Below, piece after piece: positions 1 to 11,128 of a stretch of DNA of 64,000 nucleotides; the stretch's first letter is position 1, and every line of letters starts with the position of its first letter. The notes under the pieces are model-generated. The model had not been told where the DNA came from. It did not search any database and worked only from the letters and a program-made list of their open reading frames with translations. The stretch covers positions 56,326,080 through 56,390,079 of the forward strand of contig CM045729.1 in the NCBI GenBank assembly GCA_024760905.1, written 5' to 3'. The DNA is from Plotosus lineatus (taxonomy: Eukaryota > Chordata > Actinopteri > Siluriformes > Plotosidae). The position numbers and the translations under genes were made by a program.

Positions 1-222
1 CTCTCACGCTCGCTCTCTCTCTCTCTCACGCTCGCTCTCTCTCTCACACTCGCTCTCTCTCTCACACTCGCTCTCTCTCGCACGCTCGCTCGCTCACGCA
101 CTCTCGCTCGCTCTCTCTCGCACTCTCTCTCTCGCACGCTCGCTCTCTCTCTCTCTGCTCGCTCGCTCTCTCTCGCACGCTCGCTCTCGCACGCTCGCTC
201 GCTCTCGCACTCTCGCTCGCTC

Positions 223-307
223 GTTCGCTCTCGCACGCTCGCTCGCTCTCGCACGCTCGCTCGCTCTCGCACGCTCGCTCGCTCTCGCACGCTCGCTCGC
301 TCTCGCA
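223..307. repeat. 18-bp tandem unit inside the (CN)n array
   Basis: An 18-bp unit (GCTCGCTCGCTCTCGCAC) is repeated about five times with almost no variation. It is locally homogenised and CpG-rich compared with its surroundings. Confidence 0.8.
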
Positions 308-1650
308 TGCTCGCTCGCTCTCTCTCGCACTCTCGCTCGCTCTCTCTCGCACTCTCGCTCGCTCTCTCTCGCACGCTCGCTCGCTCTCTCGCTCGCTCTC
401 TCTCGCACGCTCTCTCGCTCTCGCACACACACTACTTCGCTCTCTCTCTCACACTCGCTCTCTCTCTCTCTCGCTCTCTTTCTCACTTCGCTCTCTCTCT
501 CTCTCACACTCGCTCTCTCTCTCTCTCTCACACTCGCTCTCTCACTCTCGCTCTCACACTCGCTCTCGCTCTCTCACACTCGCTCACACGCTCGCTCTCT
601 CACACTCGCTCACACGCTCGCTCTCTCACACTCGCTCACACGCTCGCTCTCTCTCACACTCGCTCACACGCTCGCTCTCTCTCACACACGCTCGCTCGCT
701 CTCTCTCACACACGCTCGCTCTCTCTCTCTCACACACGCTCGCTCTCTCTCTCTCACACACGCTCGCTCTCTCTCTCTCACACACGCTCGCTCTCTCTCT
801 CTCACGCTTTCGCTCTCTCTACTGCGCTCGCTCTCTCTCACACGCTCGCTCTCTCACCTGCGCTCGCGCTCTCTCACCTGCGCTCGCTCTCTCTCACCTG
901 CCGCTTTCGCTCTCTCGCACACGCTCGCTCTCTCTCACACACGCTCGCGCTCTCTCACACACGCTCGCGCTCTCTCACACACGCTCGCTCTCTCTCACAC
1001 ACGCTCGCTCTCTCTCACACACGCTCGCTCTCTCTCACACGCTCGCTCTCTCTCTCTCACACACGCTCGCTCTCTCTCTCTCACACGCTCGCTCTCTCTC
1101 TCTCACACTCGCTCTCTCTCTCTCTCTCACACTCGCTCTCTCTCTCTCTCTCTCTCACACTCGCTCTCTCTCTCTCTCACACTCGCTCTCTCTTTCTCTC
1201 ACACTCACTAACACTCTCTCTCACACACGCTCGCTCTCTCTCTCACACACGCTCGCTCTCTCTCTCACACACGCTCGCTCTCTCTCTCACACACGCTCGC
1301 TCTCTCTCTCACACACGCTCGCTCTCTCTCACACACGCTCGCGCTCTCTCTCACACACGCTCGCGCTCTCTCTCTCACACACGCTCGCTCTCTCTCTCAC
1401 ACACGCTCGCTCTCTCTCTCACACACGCTCGCTCGCTCTCACACACACGCTCGCTCGCTCTCACACACTCGCTCGCTCTCACACACTCGCTCGCTCGCTC
1501 TCACACACTCGCTCGCTCTCTCTCACACACTCGCTCGCTCTCTCTCACACACTCGCTCGCACACACTCGCTCGCTCTCTCTCACACACTCGCTCGCTCTC
1601 TCTCACACACTCGCTCGCTCTCTCTCACACACTTTCGCCGCTCTCTCTCA

Positions 1651-1843
1651 CACACTCGCTCGCTCTCTCTCACAAACACACACTCGCTCGCTCTCTCTCA
1701 CAAACACACACTCGCTCCCTCTCTCTCTCACAAACACACCCTCGCTCGCTCTCTCTCACAAACACACACTCGCTCGCTCTCTCTCACAAACACACACTCG
1801 CTCGCTCTCTCTCACAAACACACACTCGCTCGCTCTCTCTCAC
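1651..1843. repeat. 28-bp tandem unit marked by CAAAC
   Basis: The CAAAC interruption recurs at about 1672, 1700, 1730, 1758, 1786 and 1814, a spacing of 28-30 bp. This shows unit-level duplication of a 28-bp block of CTCGCTCG + CT run + CACAAACACACA. Confidence 0.8.
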
Positions 1844-3475
1844 ACACACACTCGCTCGCTCTCTCACACACACACTCGTTCGCTCTCTCTCTCTCACACA
1901 CACTCGTTCGCTCTCTCTCTCTCACACACGCTCGTTCGCTCTCTCTCTCTCACACACGCTCGCTCTCTCTCTCTCACACACGCTCGCTCTCTCTCTCTCA
2001 CACGCACGCTCTCTCTCTCTCACACCATTCGCTCTCTCTCTCTCACGCTTTCGCTCTCTCTCTCTCACACACGTTCGCTCTCTCCCTCTCTCACACACGC
2101 TCGCTCTCTCCCTCTCTCACACACGCTCGCTCGCTCTCTCTCTCTCACACTCGCTCGCTCTCTCTCTCTCACACTCGCTCGCTCTCTCTCTCTCACACTC
2201 GCTCGCTCTCTCTCACACGCTCGCTCTCTCTCTCACACTCGCCGCTCTCTCTCTCTCACACTCGCTCTCTCTCTCTCACACTCTCTCTCTCTTCTCACAC
2301 TCGCCGCTCTCTCTCTCACACTCGCTCTCTCTCTCTCTCTCACACTCGCTCTCTCTCTCTCTCTCTCTCTCACACTCGCTCTCTCTCTCACTCTCGCTCT
2401 CTCTCTCACACTCGCTCTCTCTCTCACACACGCTCGCTCTCTCACACACGCTCGCTCTCTCACACACGCTCGCTCTCTCTCACACACGCTCGCTCTCTCT
2501 CTCACATTCGCTCGCTCTCTCTCTCTCTCACGCTCGCTCGCTCTCTCTCTCACGCTCGCTCGCTCTCTCTCTCTCTCACGCACGCTCGCTCTCTCTCTCT
2601 CTCTCACGCACGCTCGCTCTCTTTCACACACGCTCGCTCTCTCTCTCTTTCACACACGCTCGCTCGCTCTCTCACACACACGCTCGCTCGCTCTCTCACA
2701 CACACACACGCTCGCTCGCTCTCTCACACACACACTCGCTCGCTCTCTCACACACACACTCGCTCGCTCGCTCTCTCACACACACACTCGCTCGCTCGCT
2801 CTCTCACACACACACTCGCTCGCTCTCTCACACACACACTCGCTCGCTCTCTCACACACACACACACACGCTCGCTCGCTCTCTCTCACACACACACACG
2901 CTCGCTCGCTCTCTCTCACACACACACTCGCTCGCTCTCTCATACACACACTGCCGCTCTCTCACACACACCACACACGCTCGCGCGCTCTCTCTCACAC
3001 ACACACGCTCGCTCGCTCTCTCTCACACACACACGCTCGCTCGCTCTCTCTCACACACACACTCGCTCGCTCTCTCACACACACACACACTCGCTCGCTC
3101 GCTCTCACACACACACTCGCTCGCTCTCTCACACACACACTCGCTCGCTCTCTCACACACACACACACACGCTCGCTCGCTCTCTCTCACACACACACAC
3201 GCTCTCTCTCTCACACACTCTTGCTCGCTCGCTCTCTCTCTCACACACACACACTCGCCGCTCTCTCACACACACACACGCCGCTCTCTCTCACACACAC
3301 ACTCGCCGCTCTCTCTCACACACACACACTCGCCGCTCTCTCTCACACACACACGCTCGCGCTCTCTCTCTCACACACACACACACGCCGCTCTCTCTCT
3401 TCACACACACACTTCGCCGCTCTCTCTCACACACACACACGCTCGCTCGCTCTCTCTCACACACACACACGCTCG

Positions 3476-3508
<33 letters not shown>

Positions 3509-3963
3509 GCTCGCTCGCTCTCTCTCTCACACACGCGCTCGCTCTCTCTCTCACACACACACGCACGCTCTCTCTCTCACACACACTGCGCTCGCTCTCT
3601 CTCTCTCTCACACACACGCACTTGCTCTCTCTCTCTCTCACACACACACGCTCGCTCGCTCGCTCTCTCACACACACATGCTCGCTCGCTCTCTCTCACA
3701 CACACACGCTCGCTCGCTCTCTCTCACACACACACACGCCGCCGCTCTCTCTCACACACACACGCCGCTCTCTCTCACACACACACACGCCGCCGCTTTC
3801 TCTCACACACACACACACACACACACGCTCGCTCTCTCTCACACACACACACTTCGCCGCTCTCTCTCTCACACACGCTCGCTCGCTCGCGCTCTCTCTC
3901 ACACACGCTCGCTCGCGCTCTCTCTCACACACGCTCGCTCGCGCTCTCTCTCACACACGCTCG

Positions 3964-4078
3964 CTCGCTCTCTCTCACACCCCTACCACACACGCTCGCT
4001 CGCTCTCTCTCACACCCCTACCACACACGCTCGCTCGCTCTCTCTCACACCCCTACCACACACGCTCGCTCGCTCTCT
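3964..4078. repeat. 35-bp tandem unit marked by CACCCCTACCACAC
   Basis: CCCCTACC occurs at about 3980, 4015 and 4050, exactly 35 bp apart. The motif breaks the alternate-C pattern, so it is a clean marker of duplication of a whole 35-bp unit. Confidence 0.8.
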
Positions 4079-5147
4079 CACACACACACCACACTCGCTC
4101 GCTCGCTCCCTCACACACACACCACACGCTCGCTCCCTCACACACACGCCGCCGCTCACACACACGCCGCCGCTTCTCTCACACACACACGCCGCCGCTC
4201 TCTCACACACACACGCCGCTTTCTCACACACACGCCGCTCTCTCTCTCACACACACGCCGCCGCTCGCTCTCTCTATCACACACCGCCGCTCTCTCACAC
4301 ACACGCCGCTCTCTCTCTCACCGCTCTCTCACACACACGCCGCCGCTCTCTCTCTCACACACACGCCGCTTTCGCTCTCTCTCACTCACACACCACACAC
4401 GCTCGCTCGCTCGCTCTCTCACACACACACCTCGCTCGCTCGCTCTCACACACCACACACGCTCGCTCGCTCTCTCACTCACACACCACACACGCTCGCT
4501 CGCTCTCTCACTCACACACCGCACACGCTCGCTCGCTCTCTCACTCACACACCGCACACGCTCGCTCGCTCTCTCACTCACGCCGCCGCTTTCTCTCACA
4601 CACGCTCGCTATCTCTCTCTTTCACACACGCTCGCTCTCTCTCTCTTTCACACGCTGCCGCTCTCTCTCACACACGCGCCGCTCGCTATCTCTCTCTTTC
4701 ACACGCCGCTCGCTCTCTCTCTTTCACACACGCCGCCGCTCTCTCACACACGCCGCCGCTCTCACACACACGCTCGCCGCTCTCTCACACACACACGCCG
4801 CCGCTCTCTCACACACACGCCGCCGCTCTCTCACACACACACGCTCGCTCTCTCACACACACACTCGCCGCTCTCTCTCACACACACTCGCCGCTCTCTC
4901 ACACACACAGTCGCGCTCTCTCTCACACACACACACTCGCTCTCTCTCTCACACACACACACTCGCTCTCTCTCTCACACACACACACTCGCTCTCTCTC
5001 TCACACACACACACACTCGCTCTCTCTCTCACACACACACACACTCGCTCTCTCTCTCACACACACACTCGCTCTCTCTCTCACACACACACACTCGCTC
5101 TCTCTCTCACACACACACACACTCGCTCTCTCTCACACACACACACT

Positions 5148-5312
5148 CGCTGGCGCTCTCACACACACACTCGCTGGCGCTCTCACACACACACTCGCTC
5201 GCGCTCTCACACACACACTCGCTCGCGCTCTCACACACACACTCGCTCGCGCTCTCACACACACACTCGCTCGCGCTCTCACACACACACACTCGCTCGC
5301 GCTCTCACACAC
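5148..5312. repeat. 24-bp tandem unit (GCTCGCGCTCTCACACACAC type)
   Basis: About seven copies of a 24-bp unit made of GCTGGCGC or GCTCGCGC, then TCTC, then a CA run ending in CTC. The first copies carry a GG variant and later ones CG, so the block expanded from more than one sub-variant. Confidence 0.75.
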
Positions 5313-6280
5313 ACACTCGCTCGTTCGCTCTCTCTCACACACTCGCTCGTTCGCTCTCTCTCACACACACACACTCGCTCTCTCACACACACACACACTC
5401 GCTCTCTCACACACACACACACGCGCACTCTCACACACGCGCACTCGCTCTCTCTCTCTCTCACACACACACTCGCTCTCTCTCACACACACACACACAC
5501 TCTCGCCGCTCTCTCACACACACACACACACACCCACACACACTCGCCGCTGTCTCACACACACACACACACACTCGCTCGCTGTCTCACACACACACTC
5601 GCCGCTCTCTCACACACACACTCACTCGCTCTCTCACACACACACCACTCTCGCTCGCTCTCTCACACACACACCACTCTCGCTCGCTCTCTCACACACA
5701 CACCACACTCGCTCGCTCTCTCACACACACCACACTCGCTCGCTCTCTCACACACACACCACGCTCGCTCTCTCACACACACACTCGCCGCTTCCTCACA
5801 CACACACACACACACACTCGCTCTCTCTCTCACACACACACACTCGCTCTCTCTCTCTCACACACACACACTCGCCGCTCTCACACACACACTTCGCTCT
5901 CTCACACACACACACTCGGCGCTCACACACACTCGCCCGCGCTCTCACACACACACTCGCCCGCGCTCTCACACACACACTCGCCCGCGCTCTCACACAC
6001 ACACTCGCCACGCTCTCACACACACACTCGCCCGCTCTCACACACACTCGCCCGGCTCTCACACACACACTCGCTTCGCTCTCACACACACTCGCCAGCG
6101 CTCTCACACACACACGCCTGCGCCAGCGCTCTCACACACACACACACTCGCTCGCTCACACACACACACCACGCTCGCTCTTTCTCTCACACACACACAC
6201 CACGCTCGCTCGCTCTCTCACACACACCACACACGCTCGCTCGCTCTCTCACACACACCACACACGCTCGCTCGCTCTCT

Positions 6281-6408
6281 CACACCACACACGCTCGCTC
6301 GCTCGCTCACACCACACACGCTCGCTCGCTCGCTCACACCACACACGCTCGCTCGCTCGCTCACACCACGCTCGCTCGCTCGCTCACACCACACACGCTC
6401 GCTCGCGC
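6281..6408. repeat. 27-bp tandem unit (ACACCACACACGCTCG type)
   Basis: Four to five copies of a 27-bp unit: CACACCACACACG followed by three to four GCTC repeats. Related CACCAC-containing units occur at about 5640-5765 and 6165-6280 in looser register. Confidence 0.75.
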
Positions 6409-6415
6409 TCTCTCA

Positions 6416-6640
6416 CACACACTCGCCCGCGCTCTCACACACACACTCGCCCGCGCTCTCACACACACACTCGCCCGCGCTCTCACACACACACTCGCCC
6501 GCGCTCTCACACACACACTCGCCCACGCTCTCACACACACACTCGCCCGCGCTCTCACACACACACTCGCCCGCGCTCTCACACACACACACGCCCGCGC
6601 TCTCACACACACACACACTCGCCCGCGCTCTCACACACAC
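6416..6640. repeat. 24-bp tandem unit (GCCCGCGCTCTCACACACAC type)
   Basis: About nine near-identical 24-bp units of CGCCCGCGCTCTC followed by a CA run. A less regular relative of the same unit lies at about 5930-6120. This is the most regular higher-order block in the array. Confidence 0.8.
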
Positions 6641-6673
6641 ACTCGCTCGCGCTCTCACACACACACTCGCTCG

Positions 6674-6716
<43 letters not shown>

Positions 6717-6997
6717 GCTCGCTCTCTCACACACACACACACACACGCTCGCTCTCTCATACACACACACACTCGCTCGCGCTCTCACACACTCGCTCGC
6801 TCACACACACTCGCTCGCTCACACACACACACACACTCGCTCGCTCACACACACACACACACTCGCCGCTCACACACACACACACACACACACTCGCCAC
6901 TCTCTCACACACACACACACTCGCTCGCTCTCTCACACACACACACACACACTCGCTCGCTCTCTCACACACACACACACACACACTCGCTCGCTCG

Positions 6998-7034
<37 letters not shown>

Positions 7035-7047
7035 GCTCGCTCTCACA

Positions 7048-7061
7048 CACACACTCACTCG

Positions 7062-7120
<59 letters not shown>
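7048..7120. repeat. Pure CA tract at the right edge of the array
   Basis: About 30 uninterrupted CA dinucleotides, followed at 7121-7183 by TCGCTCTTTCACAC and four 10-bp CTCTCTCTCG units, and then unique DNA. Confidence 0.9.
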
Positions 7121-7122
<2 letters not shown>

Positions 7123-7183
7123 GCTCTTTCACACTCGCTTGCTCTCTCTCGCTCTCTCTCGCTCTCTCTCGCTCTCTCTCTGA

Positions 7184-7857
7184 TCTTTCCTGCTGACATC
7201 TCTGTTAGGCAAGTTTTTCCATTTACATGCTGTCATAGCAGCCGGTGGCATTGCTGTAGGAAAGACACATATGTACAGATATTTGCAGAGACAAACACCT
7301 TGACTGCATACAGATTGTTAAACTGTGCTGTACACAAGTAATAAAATGCAAAAGTGTGATTGTTCCACAAAAAACACCACAATCATGAAATTATATTCCA
7401 ATTAATAAATATGTTGATTGAGTTTAAGCAAACATGCAGGCTCTGTACGATTTCGCCTCAAGAGAGGGTTGAAAAAGTACTAGTGGAATGTCTTCAGTTT
7501 TACTGTGCAGTATAGAATAAACGAATCGGAAAAAAAGATGAAATAAATAAATAAAATAAAAACATCATGACCACTGAGAAGTGATGTACAGGGGTAAAGT
7601 GGTATCTGGCAGCGAGTGAGCGGTATTAGGCAGAAAGTGAACCGTCAGATCACAAAGTTGATTGCAGCATCCTGCATATGTGGCTGTTTAGCCACAGGCT
7701 GGTTGTTTTAATGTTGAGAATGATCTGTATATATTTGCAACAGAAATGCACACATGGACTTTAACTGTTCGAGGTTCTTAGGTAACGGAAAAACCACATG
7801 TTTTCCAGCTACCTGTGTATAAAGACTATAAACATCATATAGCACTGTGACACGGAT

Positions 7858-7860
<3 letters not shown>
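7184..7860. other. Unique intronic sequence, no gene seen
   Basis: Ordinary AT-rich sequence with no recognisable exon, RNA gene or mobile element. It begins right at the end of the array and ends at a CA microsatellite. Confidence 0.6.

Positions 7861-7924
<64 letters not shown>
7861..7924. repeat. (CA)32 microsatellite
   Basis: A perfect CA run of 32 units. It produces HTHTHT and CVCVCV open frames on the two strands that are not genes. Confidence 0.97.
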
Positions 7925-7927
<3 letters not shown>

Positions 7928-8021
7928 CACAGCACACAGAGAGATACACATGCTCAGTCTTCCTGTGATAAACTCTTGCTCCACCACAACACTGACCCTA
8001 AAACAGATACTAAAGATGAAT

Positions 8022-8252
8022 CTTCTTCTTTTCCTTTCGGCGTTTTCCCTTTCTCAGGGGTCGCCACAGTGAATCATTTGATTCACATCTTTGATTTGGT
8101 ATGGGTTTTTATGTCGGATGCCCTTCCTGACACGACCCTTAGCAAGGGGCAGAAACATGCTGACGGCTTTGCAGCTACTCTTGTCGAAAGTCAGCAATAG
8201 TTCTTTTACATGAACCTCTCACCATAGACAGTGAGAGACATGGCCCGCCTTT
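8022..8252 (-). mobile_element. SINE, head A body with RTE-type tail, 5'-truncated
   Basis: Read on the minus strand this is the 3' two thirds of the window's commonest SINE, ending in the RTE-type tail (GTGGCGACCCCTGAG, then CCGAAAGGAAAAGAAGAAG). The tRNA-like head is missing. A 7-bp direct repeat, GATGAAT, borders it at 8015-8021 and 8253-8259. That is the expected target-site duplication of a 5'-truncated LINE-mediated insertion. Confidence 0.8.
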
Positions 8253-8462
8253 GATGAATGAGACAATAAAATCAATGGAGTTACTGTCTGCTTCAGATGT
8301 GTTTCAGAACAAACACTTAACATTGTGTGTGTCATTTTTTTCACAATGTGAAGTTTTGATTTACTGTTTTATAAAGAACGTAGGCCTGTGTTCTGGTTGA
8401 AAACACTCTACTGCATAGGCATTTCTAAAATGTCCTTTTTGCATGATAATTGATTAACAAGT

Positions 8463-8797
8463 TGAGGTCTAGTGGTAAAGGTGCTGGATCAGTGATCCTA
8501 AGTTTGGGGGTTCAAGCTAGACTCTCATCAGGTTGTCACTGTCCCCCCCAGTGCAGCTAACTGGGTAATCAAAGACCGGCCATGTCTGTCACTGTCTATG
8601 GTGAGAGGTTCATGTAAAGGAATATTGCTGACTTTCAACAAGAGAAGGCTGCATAGCCTTCAGCGTGTTCCTGCCCTGCGATGGCCTGGCGAGCTGTCTA
8701 GAGTGCACGCTGCCCTCGCCCAGAGTCAGCTGAGATGGGCACCAGCGTCTCCGCAACCCGAATTATGATTAAGCGGTCAGAAAATGAATGAATGAAT
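8463..8797 (+). mobile_element. SINE, head A with L2-type tail
   Basis: The tRNA-like head contains an A-box-like GGTCTAGTGG and a decayed B box (GGTTCAAGCTA). The shared body follows: CAGTGCAGCTAACTGGG, then CATGTAAAGG, then GCTGACTTTCAAC. The tail is the second type, with GATGGCCTGGCGAGCTGTC, then AAGCGGTCAGAAAATG and GAATGAATGAATG. L2-clade LINEs of fish end in similar AAGCGG...GAAAATG sequence (family knowledge). Confidence 0.85.
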
Positions 8798-10537
8798 AAT
8801 TAACAAGCAATATTAATTTATTCATAATTGAGTATGGTCTATAGTCTACGACTGTATTTATAATTGATTTATTATTAGTGCCGTGATTTATTTCAATCGA
8901 TGCATCAGTCCAAATTGCTGCACAACAAATAATGAGAATTGAAAAGGGGAATAATGGATTTACATGAAGGGTGATTGTAATTTCGCTTGAACTTTAGGCC
9001 ATGTTCCTGCATCCACCAAAAAAAATGCACACATGGACACACACGACGACATGAAGATAAGTGACAGAGGAGAGCTAAAAAGAGTTCTGCAACCTTTTCC
9101 ACATCATCTTTCCCAAGCTGCTCGATGTGACTGGGTCAGTCAGTAATTTTAGGACACAATTTCACTGAAATCCCCCAACATGTCTTAATAAGCTACAGTG
9201 ATGCCTGCAGCAAATTGAGCAGATGAGAAGTGGAAGCCAAATAAAGAGAGAAATAGCTTTGTAACAACTAACCCTATTAGCATAGTTTTCAAAGCCTTTT
9301 GGAATGTGTTTCTCTCTGCCCGAGTTTCTCTCCCTTCTTGGCTCCATTGTACAGAATGTACAGCTCTCAGACAGAAGGCAACACAATAGGAGCCCTGCAT
9401 TGGCCACCACCTAATCCCCCATTGTGGCAGGTTTATGGCCGCCCCTTTCTGTGTCACTCATGGCCCACCGTTCCTCTGGAGACGCTGGACCACACGGAAT
9501 CCGCTGCTACTGATAAATCTCTCCTGCAGACAAAGCCAGAGCGGGGTCGGCCAAGGGTACAGGGATTGTGTTGGTCACTTTTAGTGTACGCTGACTGTCA
9601 AACATGGCCGTGACTGATAACAGAGGAATTATTTTCACACAGAAGCAGTATGCAAACACCAGCCATAAAACTTCCTATTTGAATCCAAATAACCTGTTTC
9701 AGGCTATTGTGGTGCTTGGAAAACCAAGCTGTGTGTTGGGGAGGGATCCATAAGCCTGTGATTTACTGTCTGTCAATCTATTGTGTCCCTTCATGCCAAC
9801 AATGAGTGCCAACAGAAAAGGGAGGTGCTCCATATGCTCATTACCCCAACGATGATCACAATTCCGGCAAACGATTTTTTTTTTTTTTTGTCTGTCCTGT
9901 CTTGATTGCTCATTTGCCAAATCTCAGATGTGAAAAGAAAGAAAGGCGATGAAGAATGCTGGAAATGAAACAGAGTATAAGTAATTATTCAAATTCCATT
10001 TTCTTCACTCAAGTGCACATATACAGTATTATATCTGAATATGCATTTCACATATAATTGTGTATGCCTGTGCATGTGTGTGGCAGGCAGAGGAGAGAGC
10101 ACCATGAACAAAAGCCTGCTTGAATGAACAGGGCGACTGAGTGGAAAGTGTCCCCCTTTTAAGGAGTGCTGAAATAGGTCAGCTAGAATACTCCACAGCA
10201 ACAATACTACATGCTCTCTGAGGATGGCCCACTTCTCCTATCACCATCAACAACTCTACATTCATCTATTCACACTTCATAATAATATCATCACTACCAC
10301 ACTCACGTGCATCCAAATACATCAACCAGAAGAACATATCAATGAATATATGAAGTTCATATGAATCCTCCCACACATTGAATAATGCAGTGTACACGTT
10401 GCATATTTCTGCACGAGTCAGTTATCAGCATGTCAATACTGTACACATAGGCATGGATATACAGTCTATGTAAGTGAGTGCTATCAATAATTTTAAAATC
10501 TTCTTTTGTCAAGAATTTTAGCATTATCCATCATGTG
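8798..10537. other. Unique intronic sequence, no gene seen
   Basis: No exon or element recognised. The part at about 9290-9620 has higher GC and complexity than its surroundings and lacks repeats, which makes it a possible conserved non-coding block. A T-run lies at about 9876-9890. Confidence 0.5.
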
Positions 10538-10785
10538 CTAGATTGAGATGGTTTGGACATGTACAGAGGAGGGATGGTGAATATATTGGTTGTAGGATGC
10601 TGAGGTTGGAACTACCAGGTAGAAGGCCCAGAGGAAGACCAAAGAGACGATTCATGGATGTGGTGGAGGACGACATGAAGGCAGTTAGTGTAAGAGAAGA
10701 AGATGCAAAGGATAGGGTGAGATGGAGGCAGATGATTCGCTGTGGCGACCCCTGAAGGGAACAGCCGAAAGGAAAAGAAGAAGAT
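10538..10785 (+). mobile_element. 3' end of an RTE-type LINE (C-terminus of ORF2 plus 3' tail)
   Basis: The + frame at about 10541-10755 reads LRWFGHVQRRDGEY, then GRRPRGRPKRRFMDVV, and ends RWRQMIRCGDP followed by TGA. This matches the C-terminal end of RTE-clade reverse transcriptase proteins (family knowledge: RWxGHV...R.RGRPxxR.xD...). The stop is followed directly by GAAGGGAACAGCCGAAAGG and AAAAGAAGAAG, so the 3' untranslated tail is only about 30 bp. It is a short 5'-truncated copy without the catalytic domain and cannot move by itself. Its last ~45 bp are shared with the tail of one SINE type in this window. Confidence 0.85.
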
Positions 10786-10883
10786 AATCTAGAGGTTTTG
10801 CAGTCACATGACCGCCGAGTAGCTGCCACCATATTGGGGTGAAAACAAACGTATACTTACTTTTGGAGGTGCCTGTTTTTAGC

Positions 10884-11128
10884 ATGGTAGATTATATAAA
10901 TATGAATGTCGACAGCCGTAATACAATCCCAGTGCTTTCCAAGCTCTTTGGTAATTATGATAACGATCATAAACTACAGTTTATTCAAAAACTACAGTTA
11001 TCAGGGCTAACAAATGACCCATACGTTTTGCCCGATGGTTTGTTTGTTGACTGCATGGATGAGGCAACGGACAAGATACCTGGTTTAACACACCCAGATG
11101 TACCATACGCTTCCCAGATTCAACTGTA
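10884..11128 (+). pseudogene. N-terminal exon of the transposon's plus-strand gene
   Basis: An open frame starting at ATG 10884 encodes MVDYINMNVDSR..., with KLFGNYDNDHKLQFIQ, LSGLTNDPYVLPDGLFVDC and GLTHPDVPYASQ, and stops at 11127-11129. I recall this kind of sequence (a ...GLxxDPYxxPxGLFVDC... stretch followed by YLIN...SLEAYxYFxSG) from multi-copy proteins of fish and cnidarians that carry a SWIM-type zinc finger and a YqaJ-like nuclease domain further on. Neither of those domains is visible here. The assignment rests on memory of the family, so treat it as tentative. The frame runs into the left arm of the foldback. Confidence 0.5.

Larger units (their letters stand above)
1..7183. repeat. 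7.2-kb (CN)n satellite-like array (CT/CG/CA dinucleotides)
   Basis: On the + strand almost every second base is C and the base between is T, G or A, giving runs such as CTCGCTCTCTCACACA. The left part is CT- and CG-rich; the right part becomes progressively CA-rich and ends in a pure CA tract. Stop codons contain no C, so a strict (CN)n tract cannot hold one in any + frame; this is why a 2344-codon open frame spans it. The 'protein' alternates Leu/His/Arg (CNC codons) with Ser/Thr/Ala (NCN codons), which is a by-product of the repeat. The minus strand is often interrupted because TCA reads as TGA. There is no sign of a gene. The array ends sharply at about 7183, where ordinary sequence starts; its left end is outside the window. 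Confidence 0.95.

Noticed and set aside
3964..4078. CRISPR-like regular spacing.
   Set aside because: The spacers are the same simple sequence as the repeats, and the DNA is vertebrate nuclear.
62..7199. Many minus-strand RERERAS/CVCVRER frames.
   Set aside because: Reverse-strand readings of the same dinucleotide array.
307..7341. A 2344-codon open frame rich in Ser, Thr, His, Leu and Arg, and two long overlapping frames.
   Set aside because: Stop codons cannot occur in (CN)n on this strand, and all three + frames are open over long stretches. Composition is dictated by the repeat, with no domain, no splice sites and no codon bias.
9299..9613. A 104-codon plus-strand frame, considered as an exon.
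   Set aside because: No known motif and no convincing splice pair. Kept only as possible conserved non-coding sequence.
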